Source: CAMASH01 sp041746635 (GTDB lineage Bacteria; Verrucomicrobiota; Verrucomicrobiia; Chthoniobacterales; Terrimicrobiaceae). Taken from it: a stretch of 64,000 nucleotides of DNA. Below the pieces are notes generated by a model. It worked only from the letters and a program-made list of their open reading frames with translations, was not told the origin of the DNA and searched no databases. Shown here one piece after another: positions 39,170-48,089 of this stretch (positions within the stretch are counted from its first letter, which is position 1; each line of letters starts with the position of its first letter). A program made the translations under genes and the position numbers. The stretch spans positions 31,233 through 95,232 of the forward strand of contig JBGTGQ010000066.1 in the NCBI GenBank assembly GCA_041746635.1, read 5' to 3'.

Positions 39170-40186
39170 TCAGGGTTTCATCAGGGGAACCTTGCTCCAG
39201 CCGGTGGCTTCGGTGAATTCCCGGGCCGTGAAACACCACACGACAACCTTTTTGTTTTTCAGATATTTTTCGTCGGCCCGCACCCGGCGCGCCAGATTGA
39301 TCCGGGCGGGCGTGGCACCCGAGCCGCGAACCCCGATGAGGTCAATGGGGACTTTCAGTTCATGGGCGAGTTGGTCCGCCAGGCCCGCACCACTGGCCAG
39401 CATGTCACCTCCAGTATGGAAAACGAGGGCGTGGCTGTCGCCTAATATAACCACCGGGCTGTTTTTGTCAGGAGGGATGGCGGCCCCGGCGCTGTCGGTC
39501 ACAGACCGCAGGTTGAGGGTTTCGGCGGATGGGCTGGCTTCGTTTTGCATCTTGGCGAGATCGCCCCGGATTTCCAACGCCCGAACTTCCGACTTCGTTT
39601 CGAGGGATTGCGCGGTTTTCAACCATTCCTTGTCCTTCAAAAGCCCGGCAATTTTCTCCGCCGCGAGCACGGTGGCCATTCCCGACCAATGCGTGTCTGT
39701 TTTGCAAAACATCTGGTCTTTGCTGCGCTGGGCCAACAGGTCCGGCAACAGGTCGACCACAACGACGTTGTTTTTGCGCAGCTCTTCAAAAAACTGCTGG
39801 TGAAAAACATCCATTCGCTCCGGCGCGGAATCGGCGGGTTCACCCCCCATCAAGGGCTCGGGGTAAACGAAAGCCTTGGCCGGAATGGGGACCAGAATCA
39901 GTTCGATCCCCGCCTGGTCCAATTGGTTCTTGAAATCCAGGATCGCCGGAAGCGGGTCGGCATTTTCCGGTTTCGTGGCCTTGCTGACTTTCGCCGCGTC
40001 CTCGCCCCAGAATTTGCCCGCCGCCACATGCGTCAACTCGGCCGGCAAGTACAACCAAGGCCCGGCTCCCTGAACCACGGGAGCTTCTTTTGCTTTCACG
40101 GCAGAGGTTTCACGCAGGGCAGACCCGGCATCCGCCAGCAGGCTTCCCCCGGCACAGATGAATAAAAGAGTGAGTGTCTTTGTCAT
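39170..40186 (-). CDS. AlgJ/AlgX-like SGNH-type O-acetylation protein
   Basis: A 338-residue exported protein. A signal peptide (MTKTLTLLFICAGGSLLADA) precedes an SGNH/GDSL-like domain. The Asp-His pair of AlgJ/AlgX is in FCKTDTHWSGMATVLAAEKI and the nucleophile Ser in VVILGDSHALVF. These proteins transfer acetyl groups to periplasmic polysaccharide. It follows its larger paralogue by 4 bp and shares the same motif order. ATG 40186 is used because it opens the signal peptide. The polymer acted on is unknown; no alginate biosynthesis genes are present. Confidence 0.82.
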   Translation of the reverse strand: MTKTLTLLFICAGGSLLADAGSALRETSAVKAKEAPVVQGAGPWLYLPAELTHVAAGKFWGEDAAKVSKATKPENADPLPAILDFKNQLDQAGIELILVPIPAKAFVYPEPLMGGEPADSAPERMDVFHQQFFEELRKNNVVVVDLLPDLLAQRSKDQMFCKTDTHWSGMATVLAAEKIAGLLKDKEWLKTAQSLETKSEVRALEIRGDLAKMQNEASPSAETLNLRSVTDSAGAAIPPDKNSPVVILGDSHALVFHTGGDMLASGAGLADQLAHELKVPIDLIGVRGSGATPARINLARRVRADEKYLKNKKVVVWCFTAREFTEATGWSKVPLMKP

Positions 40187-40190
40187 AGTA

Positions 40191-41939
40191 TTAGGGGAGG
40201 AGTTCGCCCCAGCAGGGCGGTTGGAGTTGTAAATCGGCATCTTCCAGTTCACTGCGATTAAAGCGTTCGTATTCTGTACCCACCTCATCCCAGGATCGCA
40301 GTTTGACCTTCACCTGATCCCCAACCTTCCATTCGGCGGCGGGCGTGAGCGCGTTATCAGTCATCCCAAAAAGATAAACCATCGCTTTAGCCTGGGCTGG
40401 AACATTTTCGCCGGCGAGTTCTGTGAGATGCACCGCAAAAATCTGGTCCTTGTAGGGCACGGTTCCGGGCCTGGGCACGGTGGAGCGCGCTTGAATGGTC
40501 CCTTCCACTTCCACCGACTGACCGGGATCCGGCACAAAAAAGCCACCCGCCTCCACCGCCGGGGGATTTTCCGGACGATCCTTGGGCACCTCAGGCAGCG
40601 GAAGAATTTTCCAATCGCCGACCGCCAACTCCCGCATCGCAAATTCCCAAACCACGACTTTTTTTCCGGCCAGCCGATCCCGGCCATGAGTCAGTTCTTT
40701 GCTTAAAAGGTCCCGGGTCGCGTGGGCTCCCGCATCGTTGCGCAAAATGGCATCCACCGGTTGTTGCAACAAGAAGCTCAGTTGTTCAATCAGCCCGGAA
40801 GACGCACCCCAACCCATGGCATCGAGCGAATAGATATTCGCAAAACTGTCCCCCAAAACCAAAATTTCGGAGGAGGGATCGGAGGACCACGGCGAATCAC
40901 CTGGCTTTTTGACGGGGTGGATTTCCGCCACTTGTGCGGGATAGAGGATGTTGCCTTCTGGCAGCTTCAACATCGCCGCGATATCCCCTTGATCTTCGAC
41001 GGCAGCCTGACCCCTGACGAGTTCCATCGCGGGCTCCCCGCTCACCACCTCAAGGGATTTGATCTTCTCGGCGAGCAGCGAAGCCGCCAATTCCATCCCC
41101 TCCGGTGTCCAGTGGGTGTCGGTTTTTAAATACTGCGAGCGGCCTGTCTCTTCTTTGTTTTGGATCAGCGCATCGGTCACATCCAAAATATCGACGCCGG
41201 CCTCCTTCATCTGGCTCAAAAAATCGGCGTAGGATGGATTTTGCACGGCAGCGAGGGGACCCGAGTCATAGCGCCCGCTCAAACGCTCGGGTTCGATGAC
41301 TCCTTTGGTTGGCACGGGCATGAGAATGAGATGAATGTTCCGGGCCTCCAGCTGCTTCTTGAAATCCACGATGGCAAGGACAGGATCGGGCTGCACAGTT
41401 GTTCCCACACTCGCATCGCCGCTGAGAGCGCGGCGTTTTTGAAAGGCGGGATTCAAGAACCCGGGGCCGATCAAGTAATCCACGCCCGGACGGTAAAACA
41501 ACCATCCGTCGCGGCCCAGGTAGGCCTGTTCATTCCCCAACCCCGCCCAGCGCGATGTCACGGCCTGCATTCTGGGAATAAAATACTCCGCCAGAAAAGA
41601 TCGATCCTCCAATTCCGTTTCGTACGAAGTGATCGCGCGAAGCATCACGCCATTGGCAGAAAAGATTCGGTCGAGCAGCCCGGCTTGACCGGGTTTGACA
41701 AAAGCTTTGTAAGCCTCTGGGACCGCTCCAAATATGGCAAATGCCTGGGGCCACTCGGATCTCCCCTTGGCACGTGCCGCCAGCCACTCGTTTGTCTGCT
41801 GCACGATGGGGACTCCGGCGATCACGCCCAGGAACAGAGCGGTCAGCACCCAACACATACCCCGGCTGATGTCCGTATTCCCAATCTCGCGCTTGGCGAT
41901 TTCTTCCCGGTCAATATGCTGAATTGGCGATTGGCTCAT
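40191..41939 (-). CDS. AlgX-like membrane-anchored O-acetyltransferase protein
   Basis: A 582-residue protein with one N-terminal span (about residues 28-48, MCWVLTALFLGVIAGVPIV) and a periplasmic SGNH-like domain. YLKTDTHWTPEGMELAASLL holds the Asp-His pair and ILVLGDSFANIYSLDAM the nucleophile Ser. Residues after about 430 form an extra beta-rich region (VEVEGTIQARSTVPRPG and VKVKLRSWDEVGTEYERFN), perhaps a carbohydrate-binding module as in AlgX. It overlaps neither neighbour: 3 bp to the MBOAT gene, 4 bp to the smaller paralogue, so all three form one operon. Confidence 0.82.
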   Translation of the reverse strand: MSQSPIQHIDREEIAKREIGNTDISRGMCWVLTALFLGVIAGVPIVQQTNEWLAARAKGRSEWPQAFAIFGAVPEAYKAFVKPGQAGLLDRIFSANGVMLRAITSYETELEDRSFLAEYFIPRMQAVTSRWAGLGNEQAYLGRDGWLFYRPGVDYLIGPGFLNPAFQKRRALSGDASVGTTVQPDPVLAIVDFKKQLEARNIHLILMPVPTKGVIEPERLSGRYDSGPLAAVQNPSYADFLSQMKEAGVDILDVTDALIQNKEETGRSQYLKTDTHWTPEGMELAASLLAEKIKSLEVVSGEPAMELVRGQAAVEDQGDIAAMLKLPEGNILYPAQVAEIHPVKKPGDSPWSSDPSSEILVLGDSFANIYSLDAMGWGASSGLIEQLSFLLQQPVDAILRNDAGAHATRDLLSKELTHGRDRLAGKKVVVWEFAMRELAVGDWKILPLPEVPKDRPENPPAVEAGGFFVPDPGQSVEVEGTIQARSTVPRPGTVPYKDQIFAVHLTELAGENVPAQAKAMVYLFGMTDNALTPAAEWKVGDQVKVKLRSWDEVGTEYERFNRSELEDADLQLQPPCWGELLP

Positions 41940-41942
41940 AGC

Positions 41943-43397
41943 TCAGAAAATAAAATAGATGAACGGGTTGAAGGCCTGGGTGGTCATGATCAGCAGCGAA
42001 ACCAGGAACAACACAATAACGCAGAGCACCTTCGGCCAGGTGATTGTTCGCGTCCAATCCCAAGTCTGGGGGCAGAACCAGACAACAAAACTGGCGACCA
42101 ACAAACTCACGACATAGTAGGGTTGATAAATCACTCCCGCGATGAGGTCTGCGCCGGCCTGCGGATTGCCGAGGCCGATCATGCTACCACAATAGGACAG
42201 GGCGGAAGGCAGGTCGTTGGCCCGGAAAAAGACCCAGGCAAACATCACAATCACAAAGGTAACGGCGACCTGGATGACATGCGGCATCCGCGCATAAAAG
42301 CTGTTTTTGCCCTGCGCACGCTCGAAGGCCAACATGCCACCATGGATAAAACCCCAGATGACAAAGTTCCATGACGCACCATGCCAGAGCCCGCCCAGCA
42401 ACATGACCAGCATCAGATTGATATAGGTTCTGACATGCCCCAGACGGTTCCCCCCCAGCGGAATGTAGAGATAGTCTCGCAGAAAGGTGGAGAGCGAAAT
42501 ATGCCAGCGCCTCCAAAATTCAGTGATGGAAGCCGACTTGTAGGGCGAGTCAAAGTTCTTGGCAAAAACAAAGCCCAGCATCAGTCCCAGCCCGATTGCC
42601 ATGTCCGAGTAGGCGCTGAAGTCAAAATAGATTTGAAACGAATAGGCAAAGACCCCAACCCACGAATCCCAAAACCCGACCGAACCCGAATCAAAGGCCA
42701 TGTCCGCAACTTTGCCCGCCGGATTGGCCAGCAGGATTTTTTTGGCCAGCCCCACGGAAAGAAAGGTCACCCCGCGGGAAAATTTGACCAGAGTGTGGGA
42801 GCGCTTTTCCAATTGATCAGCCACTTCGGAAAAGCGAATGATCGGGCCCGCTACCAACTGCGGAAACATGGAAACAAAGCAGGCAAAGTCGATGAAGTTG
42901 CGCATCGGCTTCGCGTCCCCACGATAGACGTCGATGGCGTAGCTCATCGATTGGAAGGTGTAGAAGGAAATCCCCAAAGGCAGGGTGATCCTCATCACAT
43001 CCTCAAACCCCAACTCCCCAAGCCCGAGCGCGGTGAGGATGTGATTGTAGTTCTCCACCCCAAAGTTGAAGTATTTGAAAAATCCCAACAGCGAGAGATT
43101 GGATACTATGGAGGTCACCAGCGCGACGAACTGCAAACGGCTGCGCGGCTCACTTTTGTCCAACTTCTGCATGGGCCCCATCCAGCGGAACCCGTTGTAG
43201 GCCTGAACCAGCCCGGCAAAATAATCGATGAGGGTTGAAACCACCATCAGCACCGTGAAAAGCGGGTTGGCCCACCCGTAAAAGAAATAGCTGATCAGAG
43301 TCAGCAGCAAATGCTGACCCCGTCGCGGCATCAAATAATACAGTGCCAGCGCACAGGGCAGGAAATAGAAAATGAAGAGATGCGAGCTGAAAACCAT
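41943..43397 (-). CDS. algI: MBOAT-family acyltransferase (AlgI-like)
   Basis: A 484-residue integral membrane protein of the MBOAT family. AlgI-type members move acetyl groups across the inner membrane for polysaccharide O-acetylation. About ten hydrophobic spans are visible. The conserved SITEFWRRWHISLSTFLRDY segment with YIPLGGNRLG, and the catalytic His in LLGGLWHGASWNFVIWG, identify the family. MVFSSHLFIFYFLP is the classic AlgI start. It heads the operon with the two SGNH proteins. The gene begins 266 bp downstream of tRNA-Gln, which is read in the same direction. Confidence 0.93.
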   Translation of the reverse strand: MVFSSHLFIFYFLPCALALYYLMPRRGQHLLLTLISYFFYGWANPLFTVLMVVSTLIDYFAGLVQAYNGFRWMGPMQKLDKSEPRSRLQFVALVTSIVSNLSLLGFFKYFNFGVENYNHILTALGLGELGFEDVMRITLPLGISFYTFQSMSYAIDVYRGDAKPMRNFIDFACFVSMFPQLVAGPIIRFSEVADQLEKRSHTLVKFSRGVTFLSVGLAKKILLANPAGKVADMAFDSGSVGFWDSWVGVFAYSFQIYFDFSAYSDMAIGLGLMLGFVFAKNFDSPYKSASITEFWRRWHISLSTFLRDYLYIPLGGNRLGHVRTYINLMLVMLLGGLWHGASWNFVIWGFIHGGMLAFERAQGKNSFYARMPHVIQVAVTFVIVMFAWVFFRANDLPSALSYCGSMIGLGNPQAGADLIAGVIYQPYYVVSLLVASFVVWFCPQTWDWTRTITWPKVLCVIVLFLVSLLIMTTQAFNPFIYFIF

Positions 43398-43418
43398 TAC
43401 GACGTTGTTTTTGTTAAT

Positions 43419-43637
43419 TCAAAAGCCCCTGCGAAAGGCATTTCCCAATTGGTGGGGGTGACAGGGCTGAACCTTGCATAGGGAGATTGCTAGTTCTTTC
43501 GTCTTTTTCTCAGGGAGCCTTACAAGGTTCACCTTCACCAAGGCGTAACTGGCTCCCGGTTTGTCATTCCAACCGCCATCACTTCCAACAATGTTAATCG
43601 AGTCGATAGCCACCGGCTCAGACATACTCCCGGACAT
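43419..43637 (-). CDS. Small ORF between tRNA-Gln and algI, doubtful
   Basis: A 72-residue frame (MSGSMSEPVAIDSINIVGSD, then GGWNDKPGASYALVKVNLVR, ending NAFRRGF). The central part looks like a beta-rich domain, and three ATGs cluster at its start. No family was recognised and no Shine-Dalgarno stands out. It may be the remnant of a longer gene cut by the tRNA. The remaining 43398-43663 sequence shows nothing else. Confidence 0.3.
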   Translation of the reverse strand: MSGSMSEPVAIDSINIVGSDGGWNDKPGASYALVKVNLVRLPEKKTKELAISLCKVQPCHPHQLGNAFRRGF

Positions 43638-43663
43638 ACTCGTCGTAAGCTGTTGATTAATAA

Positions 43664-43737
43664 TGGCTACCCGACATGGATTCGAACCATGAATAATGCC
43701 TCCAAAGGGCACTGTGTTACCGTTACACCATCGAGTA
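43664..43737 (-). tRNA. tRNA-Gln (anticodon TTG)
   Basis: Folded on the minus strand: acceptor TACTCGA/TCGGGTA with a G-T wobble pair, anticodon stem GTGCC/GGCAT with loop CTTTGGA giving anticodon TTG, T loop TTCGAAT, discriminator G and encoded CCA (43664-43666). It reads CAA and, by wobble, CAG codons. Confidence 0.97.
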
Positions 43738-43749
43738 TTGAGAAACTAA

Positions 43750-43778
43750 ATTATCACCGCGCTTGGAAATTTTCGCAA
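43750..43778 (-). promoter_or_regulatory. Promoter of tRNA-Gln
   Basis: On the minus strand TTGCGA (43773-43778), 17-bp spacer, GATAAT (43750-43755), with the tRNA beginning 12 bp further on. A near-consensus sigma-70 promoter at the right distance. Confidence 0.7.
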
Positions 43779-43841
43779 TCGAAAAGACGCGCTATTGCGC
43801 GGGAGCCTTCCCTGTGATGGATATGCAGTCGTCCCTATTTC

Positions 43842-45095
43842 ATGAGCAACAGAGTCCGCAACCAATTTATCGCCCTGACCTGCCTTCTCGCCTTCGTCGC
43901 CATGGGCTTTTTGTTTTACGTCAATTGGGTCGTGCAAAAGCCCTTCGCCATCATTCTCTTTCTCACCGATAATCTCTCCGCTTCGGCCCTCACGGCGGCG
44001 CGCATTTATGAAGGTGGATCCGACAACCGCCTGCATCTGGAGAAGTTTCCGCATCTCGGGCTGCTCACCACCCATGCGAACGATTTTGCCGTCAGCGACA
44101 CCGCCGCTGCCGTCACAGCGATCGCGACGGGCCAGAAAGTCAACAACCGGTCCGTCGGCGTGGATTCCTCCGGCCAAGCCCTGCCCAATCTGATCGACCT
44201 GGCCCGCAGCCAGAACCGCACCGTCGGCCTCGTCTCCAACGCCTCGATCTCCGACACGACTCCGGCGGTGTTTTATGCGAAAACCGGAGACCCGCACGAC
44301 TCCCTCAAGATTGCCGCGCAGCTCGTCGATTCCTCGAACCTTGACGTGATTCTCGGGGGCGGCGAGGCGGACTTTCTCCCCGAGCACAAGGACGGACGCC
44401 GCGGCGACGGTCGCGATCTCATGCTGGAAATGCGAGGCAAAGGATTCGACATCGTGCGCAACAAATCGGAATTGGAAAACACCCCGGCTTGGAAGGTGCC
44501 CAAGTTGTTGGGCGTTTTTTCGGCGGGGAATCTGGCCTTTGCTGATCAGATCGAGTCCGCCGGCTCCCAGCCTTCTCTGGCGGAGATGGTCCAGCAGGCC
44601 ATTCAGCTTCTGCAATACAACCGCAAAGGATATCTGCTCATCGTGGACGCCGGCCTGGTCGGCAAGGCCGCCAGGCACAATGAAGGCGAGCGCATGTTGC
44701 GCGAGTTGCTGGCCTTGGACCATGCGGTTGCGGCGGCCACGGCCTATGCCGGGGAAAACGCCCTCATCCTCGTCGCCGGCAAGCAAAGCATAGGCGGCAT
44801 GAAGCTCAACGGATACCCTTTCCGCAACGACCGGGGCGTGGCCGTTGTCGGCATCAACTCCCAGGGAATTCCGTCCATCTCCTGGTCCACCGGTCCCGGA
44901 TCACGATCTGCAGCCGGCACGCCCCCGGATGCCGCTTCTCCCTCGCCGGCCAACGAACCTTCCGCTTTCTCGACCCCGGCGGCGATGGGGGTCGCCGAGG
45001 ATAGTATCATCGTTGGCTCCGGTCCCGGCGCGGAATTACTGGAGGGTTTCAAAGACAACACGGATGTCTTCCGCGTCGTTTCGGAAAAGCTGTAG
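43842..45095 (+). CDS. Alkaline-phosphatase-fold protein lacking most metal ligands
   Basis: A 417-residue protein anchored by one N-terminal span (residues 8-30). It follows the alkaline phosphatase fold: IILFLTDNLS (Asp43, first metal ligand), SDTAAAVTAIATGQKVNN where the nucleophile Ser is Thr87, and VILGGGEADFLPEHKDGRR. The later sites are lost. The E-G-x-x-x-D-x-x-x-H motif reads VDAGLVGKAARHN (268-280), and the TxDHE motif reads VAGKQSIGG (311-319), so several zinc ligands of E. coli PhoA (E322, D327, H331, D369, H370) are replaced. A Thr nucleophile alone is known in PafA-type enzymes, but without these ligands hydrolysis is unlikely. A disordered Pro/Ser/Ala stretch precedes the C-terminus. 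Function unknown. Confidence 0.8.
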   Translation: MSNRVRNQFIALTCLLAFVAMGFLFYVNWVVQKPFAIILFLTDNLSASALTAARIYEGGSDNRLHLEKFPHLGLLTTHANDFAVSDTAAAVTAIATGQKVNNRSVGVDSSGQALPNLIDLARSQNRTVGLVSNASISDTTPAVFYAKTGDPHDSLKIAAQLVDSSNLDVILGGGEADFLPEHKDGRRGDGRDLMLEMRGKGFDIVRNKSELENTPAWKVPKLLGVFSAGNLAFADQIESAGSQPSLAEMVQQAIQLLQYNRKGYLLIVDAGLVGKAARHNEGERMLRELLALDHAVAAATAYAGENALILVAGKQSIGGMKLNGYPFRNDRGVAVVGINSQGIPSISWSTGPGSRSAAGTPPDAASPSPANEPSAFSTPAAMGVAEDSIIVGSGPGAELLEGFKDNTDVFRVVSEKL

Positions 45096-45098
45096 TAA

Positions 45099-45156
45099 GG
45101 AGCGCGGGCATCTTGCCCCGCGTATCTTCCATACGCGGACAGGAAGTCCGCGCTCT
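45099..45156. repeat. 58-bp composite palindrome
   Basis: The ends GGAGCGCGGG and CCGCGCTCT pair, with one mismatch at the last position. Each half folds on itself: CGCGGGCA/TGCCCCGCG on the left (one bulge) and CGCGGAC/GTCCGCG on the right. The last base belongs to the stop codon of the DUF1844 gene. It separates the convergent alkaline-phosphatase-like and DUF1844 genes and may terminate both. Confidence 0.82.
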
Positions 45157-45440
45157 TATCTTGAGGCGGTGGCCTCGCGATATTTGGCCTGCAAATCCGC
45201 CAGCACGCTCTGGAGAATTTCCTCTTCCTGTTGAGAAAGATTCCCTCGGGTCTTTTCCCGGATCATCTCCAGGTGATCAATAAAGAGCTTGGCCGGCTCC
45301 AGATGAACCTCGGGCTGGCCGGTCTGCGGGTTGGGCCTCTCTCCCAGAAATATCGCGGCCTGCCGGGCCTGCATCATCACAAATTCCACAAAGCGCCGGG
45401 CGGTTTCACCCGAATGGGTGGAGGCTTGAACTTCAGCCAT
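45156..45440 (-). CDS. DUF1844 domain protein
   Basis: A 94-residue soluble helical protein of the DUF1844 family: FVEFVMMQARQAAIFLGE, then PNPQTGQPEVHLEPAKLFID, and KTRGNLSQQEEEILQSVLAD. The family is widespread in Verrucomicrobiota, Planctomycetota and Acidobacteriota and has no established function. It follows the M16 protease gene by 3 bp, ending a minus-strand run that begins near 51154. ATG 45440 is the only reasonable start. Confidence 0.9.
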   Translation of the reverse strand: MAEVQASTHSGETARRFVEFVMMQARQAAIFLGERPNPQTGQPEVHLEPAKLFIDHLEMIREKTRGNLSQQEEEILQSVLADLQAKYREATASR

Positions 45441-45443
45441 GCC

Positions 45444-48089
45444 TCAGGACTGCGGAACCGGAGTTTGCGCCCCGGCGGTCTTTTCGGGAGGACGGACAAT
45501 CACCTCCACCCGCGTGGGAACATTGAGATATTTTCCCGCCACGCGACGGGCATCCTCCAAGGTCACGGCCTCGATCTGCTCTTTCCTCTTGAGGTAATTG
45601 TCGAAGCCAAGGCCAATCAATTCATCCAGGGCCACGCTGGTGGCAAAGGCGGAGTTGCTTTGGTTGCGGATGGCTTCGGAACCAACCAACTTCTTCTTGG
45701 CCCGGGCCAGTTCCTCGGGCGTGAGTCCGTCCTTGGCCAGCTTGTTGATCTCATCGCTGAATTCCGCCGTGACCCGCTCCACCTTTTTGGGGTCGGTGCC
45801 GAGGTAAAAAACAAAACACCCCGGCGCCAGTCCGTTGAAGTTTCCTGATCCGACAAAATACGCCAGCCCCAGCTTCTCGCGAATACGATCGAAAAAGCGC
45901 GATCCCAGATCATTGGATGCCTCGCTGATGAGTTCCAGCGTGGAACGGTCCGGGCTGAGAACATCCACCCCCGGATAGCCGATCATGACCACCGCCTGTT
46001 GTTTGTCGCGCTCCGCCACCGCGTTGATCGCGCTGGTCAGTGCCGCCGGCTGGGCCGGCGCGGTCAGGGTCAGTTCGCCGGCGGGAAGGGAACCAAAATA
46101 TTTTTCGACCAGTTTAAGAACGTCATCCGCCCGGACGTCACCGAAGACCGCAATGACGCCGTTTTTGCCCGTGACGTATTCCTCGTGAAAAGCCTGGAGT
46201 TCCCTGGGCGTGAGCTTGGTCACCGAATTCGGCGTTCCCAAGTTGCGCAGCGAATAGGGATGGCTGCCGAAAAGTTTTTCCCGCGCGGTGTTACGGGCCA
46301 CTGCGGTGATCTGCTCGTCCTCGGCTTTGATGGCGGCAATCTGGGCTTTTTTCTCGAGTTCCACCTCGGCCTCAGGGAAGGACGGATTTTTCAAGACATC
46401 AGCCAGCAAGTCGAGTCCGAGCCCGAGATCCGGTTTCATGACTTCGACCGAAACACTGAAGCTGTTGTAGCCGCTGTCCGCCCCGATGGTTCCCCCCGCG
46501 CTTTCGATCTGTTCGGCAATCTGCGAGGCACTGCGCGTCTTGGTGCCTTTGAGCATGGCGCGTGAAAGCAGCTTGGTGATGCCGCTGGTTGCGGGCGTTT
46601 CGGCCAGCAATCCGCCGCGGAAGCCGGCCGTGATGGATACCACCGGCAGCTTGGCATTTTCCCGCACCAGCAGGCGCAGACCATTGGGCAGGGTGAATTT
46701 TTGGACCTCGGATTTTTCCGCTGTCGCCTTGTTTTCGTCCTTCTTCGCCAGCGAGCCGATGGGATTGAGCGAGGTGACATTAAGCCGGTCCTCCCGGAGG
46801 TATTCCCGCGCCACGCGCTGCAAATCAGTGGTCGTCACCCGCGCCATGGCTTCGAGGTAATCCTTGCTGAAATCGGGATTCCGCGCCATCAGCCAGCTTG
46901 AGCCCAAATCGGAGGCCTTGCCGCGCACGGTGCCGAGGCTCTTGATCTGACTGGCCAGCATTGATCTGCGCGCCTTGTCGAGTTCCGCCTGGCTCACACC
47001 GCTTTGTTTGATTTTTTCCACCACGGCCAGTGCCTCCTTCTCCACCGCGTCGCGTTTGTCAGGGTCGCAAACCGCATCAATAATAAAAACACCTTCGGTC
47101 TGGAGGGAGAATACCCCGGAATCGATGGAATGGACCAGTTGCAGCTTCTCGCGAATCTGCTGATTAAGGATCGAACTGCGCCCCGAGCCCAGCACGCTGC
47201 CGAGCAAGTCGAGCGCCGGAATGTCCGCGTGTGATTGTCCTGGCACCCGCCACGCCAGGGAAAGCCGGGTCAGTTCGGTGGGAAATTCCTGGTGCATCTG
47301 GCGGCGGCCGAGTTGCTCGGGCTCGCTGGGGATGAACACCGGCTCGAGCGCCTTGCGTGGATTGTTTTTGAACGCCTCCTCCAGCTGCGCGCGGATTTTT
47401 TGCGCATCCACATCACCCACGATGACGAAGGTCAAATTGTTGGGCGCGTAGCGGGCCTTGTAATATTCCATCACGTCATTGCGCGTGAGCTGATTGTACA
47501 CATCGAGGTGGCCAATGATGGGATTACGAAACGGGCTCTGGGAAAAAACCGTGTTGAGCATGAGTTGCGCGCTCTGGCGGCCGGGATCATCGAATCCCAT
47601 GGCAAATTCGCGGCGGATGACTTCCTGTTCCTTCCCGTATTCGTCCTCAGGCAGGGTCGAATTTTGCATCGAATCCGCCAGGATTTCCACCGCCTCAGCC
47701 GCGCCTTCCGCGGGAACATCGATCCAATAAACCGTGCGGTCAAAACTTGTGTAGGCGTTGATGTACCCGCCGCGATCCTGCACCTGCTTGGCGATGTCAC
47801 CGCCCTTCCGTTTTTCCGTGCCCTTGAAAAGCATGTGTTCGAGAATGTGTGAAAGCCCGGCTCCCAGCCATTTCCCCTCATGGATGCTGCCTGTTCCGCA
47901 CCAGGCCTGCACGCTGGCCACCGGCGCGCTGCGATCTTCCTCGACGATGAGGGTAAGGCCGTTCTCCAAGGTAAAAACCTGCGCGTTGCTTTCGGGCAGC
48001 ACGGGGGCATCGGTGATGGTGGGGGAATCCTTGGCGGGCGCGGGGGCGATCATCATAAGGGAAAAAACGATGGGAAAAAGATGCTTCAT
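45444..48089 (-). CDS. M16 family zinc metallopeptidase, exported, two-domain
   Basis: An 881-residue insulinase-family protease with a signal peptide (MKHLFPIVFSLMMIAPAPAK). The inverted zinc motif HxxEH is HILEH (81-85) and the third ligand is probably the Glu in YGKEQEVIRREFAM (about residue 160). A second M16 half starts near residue 470 (FTLPNGLRLLVRENAKLPVV) and lacks the HxxEH motif (GITKLLSRAML), as in the non-catalytic half of PqqL or alpha-MPP-like pairs. Such enzymes clamp and cut short peptides in the periplasm. Its start overlaps the end of the Minf_1886 gene by 4 bp. Confidence 0.92.
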   Translation of the reverse strand: MKHLFPIVFSLMMIAPAPAKDSPTITDAPVLPESNAQVFTLENGLTLIVEEDRSAPVASVQAWCGTGSIHEGKWLGAGLSHILEHMLFKGTEKRKGGDIAKQVQDRGGYINAYTSFDRTVYWIDVPAEGAAEAVEILADSMQNSTLPEDEYGKEQEVIRREFAMGFDDPGRQSAQLMLNTVFSQSPFRNPIIGHLDVYNQLTRNDVMEYYKARYAPNNLTFVIVGDVDAQKIRAQLEEAFKNNPRKALEPVFIPSEPEQLGRRQMHQEFPTELTRLSLAWRVPGQSHADIPALDLLGSVLGSGRSSILNQQIREKLQLVHSIDSGVFSLQTEGVFIIDAVCDPDKRDAVEKEALAVVEKIKQSGVSQAELDKARRSMLASQIKSLGTVRGKASDLGSSWLMARNPDFSKDYLEAMARVTTTDLQRVAREYLREDRLNVTSLNPIGSLAKKDENKATAEKSEVQKFTLPNGLRLLVRENAKLPVVSITAGFRGGLLAETPATSGITKLLSRAMLKGTKTRSASQIAEQIESAGGTIGADSGYNSFSVSVEVMKPDLGLGLDLLADVLKNPSFPEAEVELEKKAQIAAIKAEDEQITAVARNTAREKLFGSHPYSLRNLGTPNSVTKLTPRELQAFHEEYVTGKNGVIAVFGDVRADDVLKLVEKYFGSLPAGELTLTAPAQPAALTSAINAVAERDKQQAVVMIGYPGVDVLSPDRSTLELISEASNDLGSRFFDRIREKLGLAYFVGSGNFNGLAPGCFVFYLGTDPKKVERVTAEFSDEINKLAKDGLTPEELARAKKKLVGSEAIRNQSNSAFATSVALDELIGLGFDNYLKRKEQIEAVTLEDARRVAGKYLNVPTRVEVIVRPPEKTAGAQTPVPQS

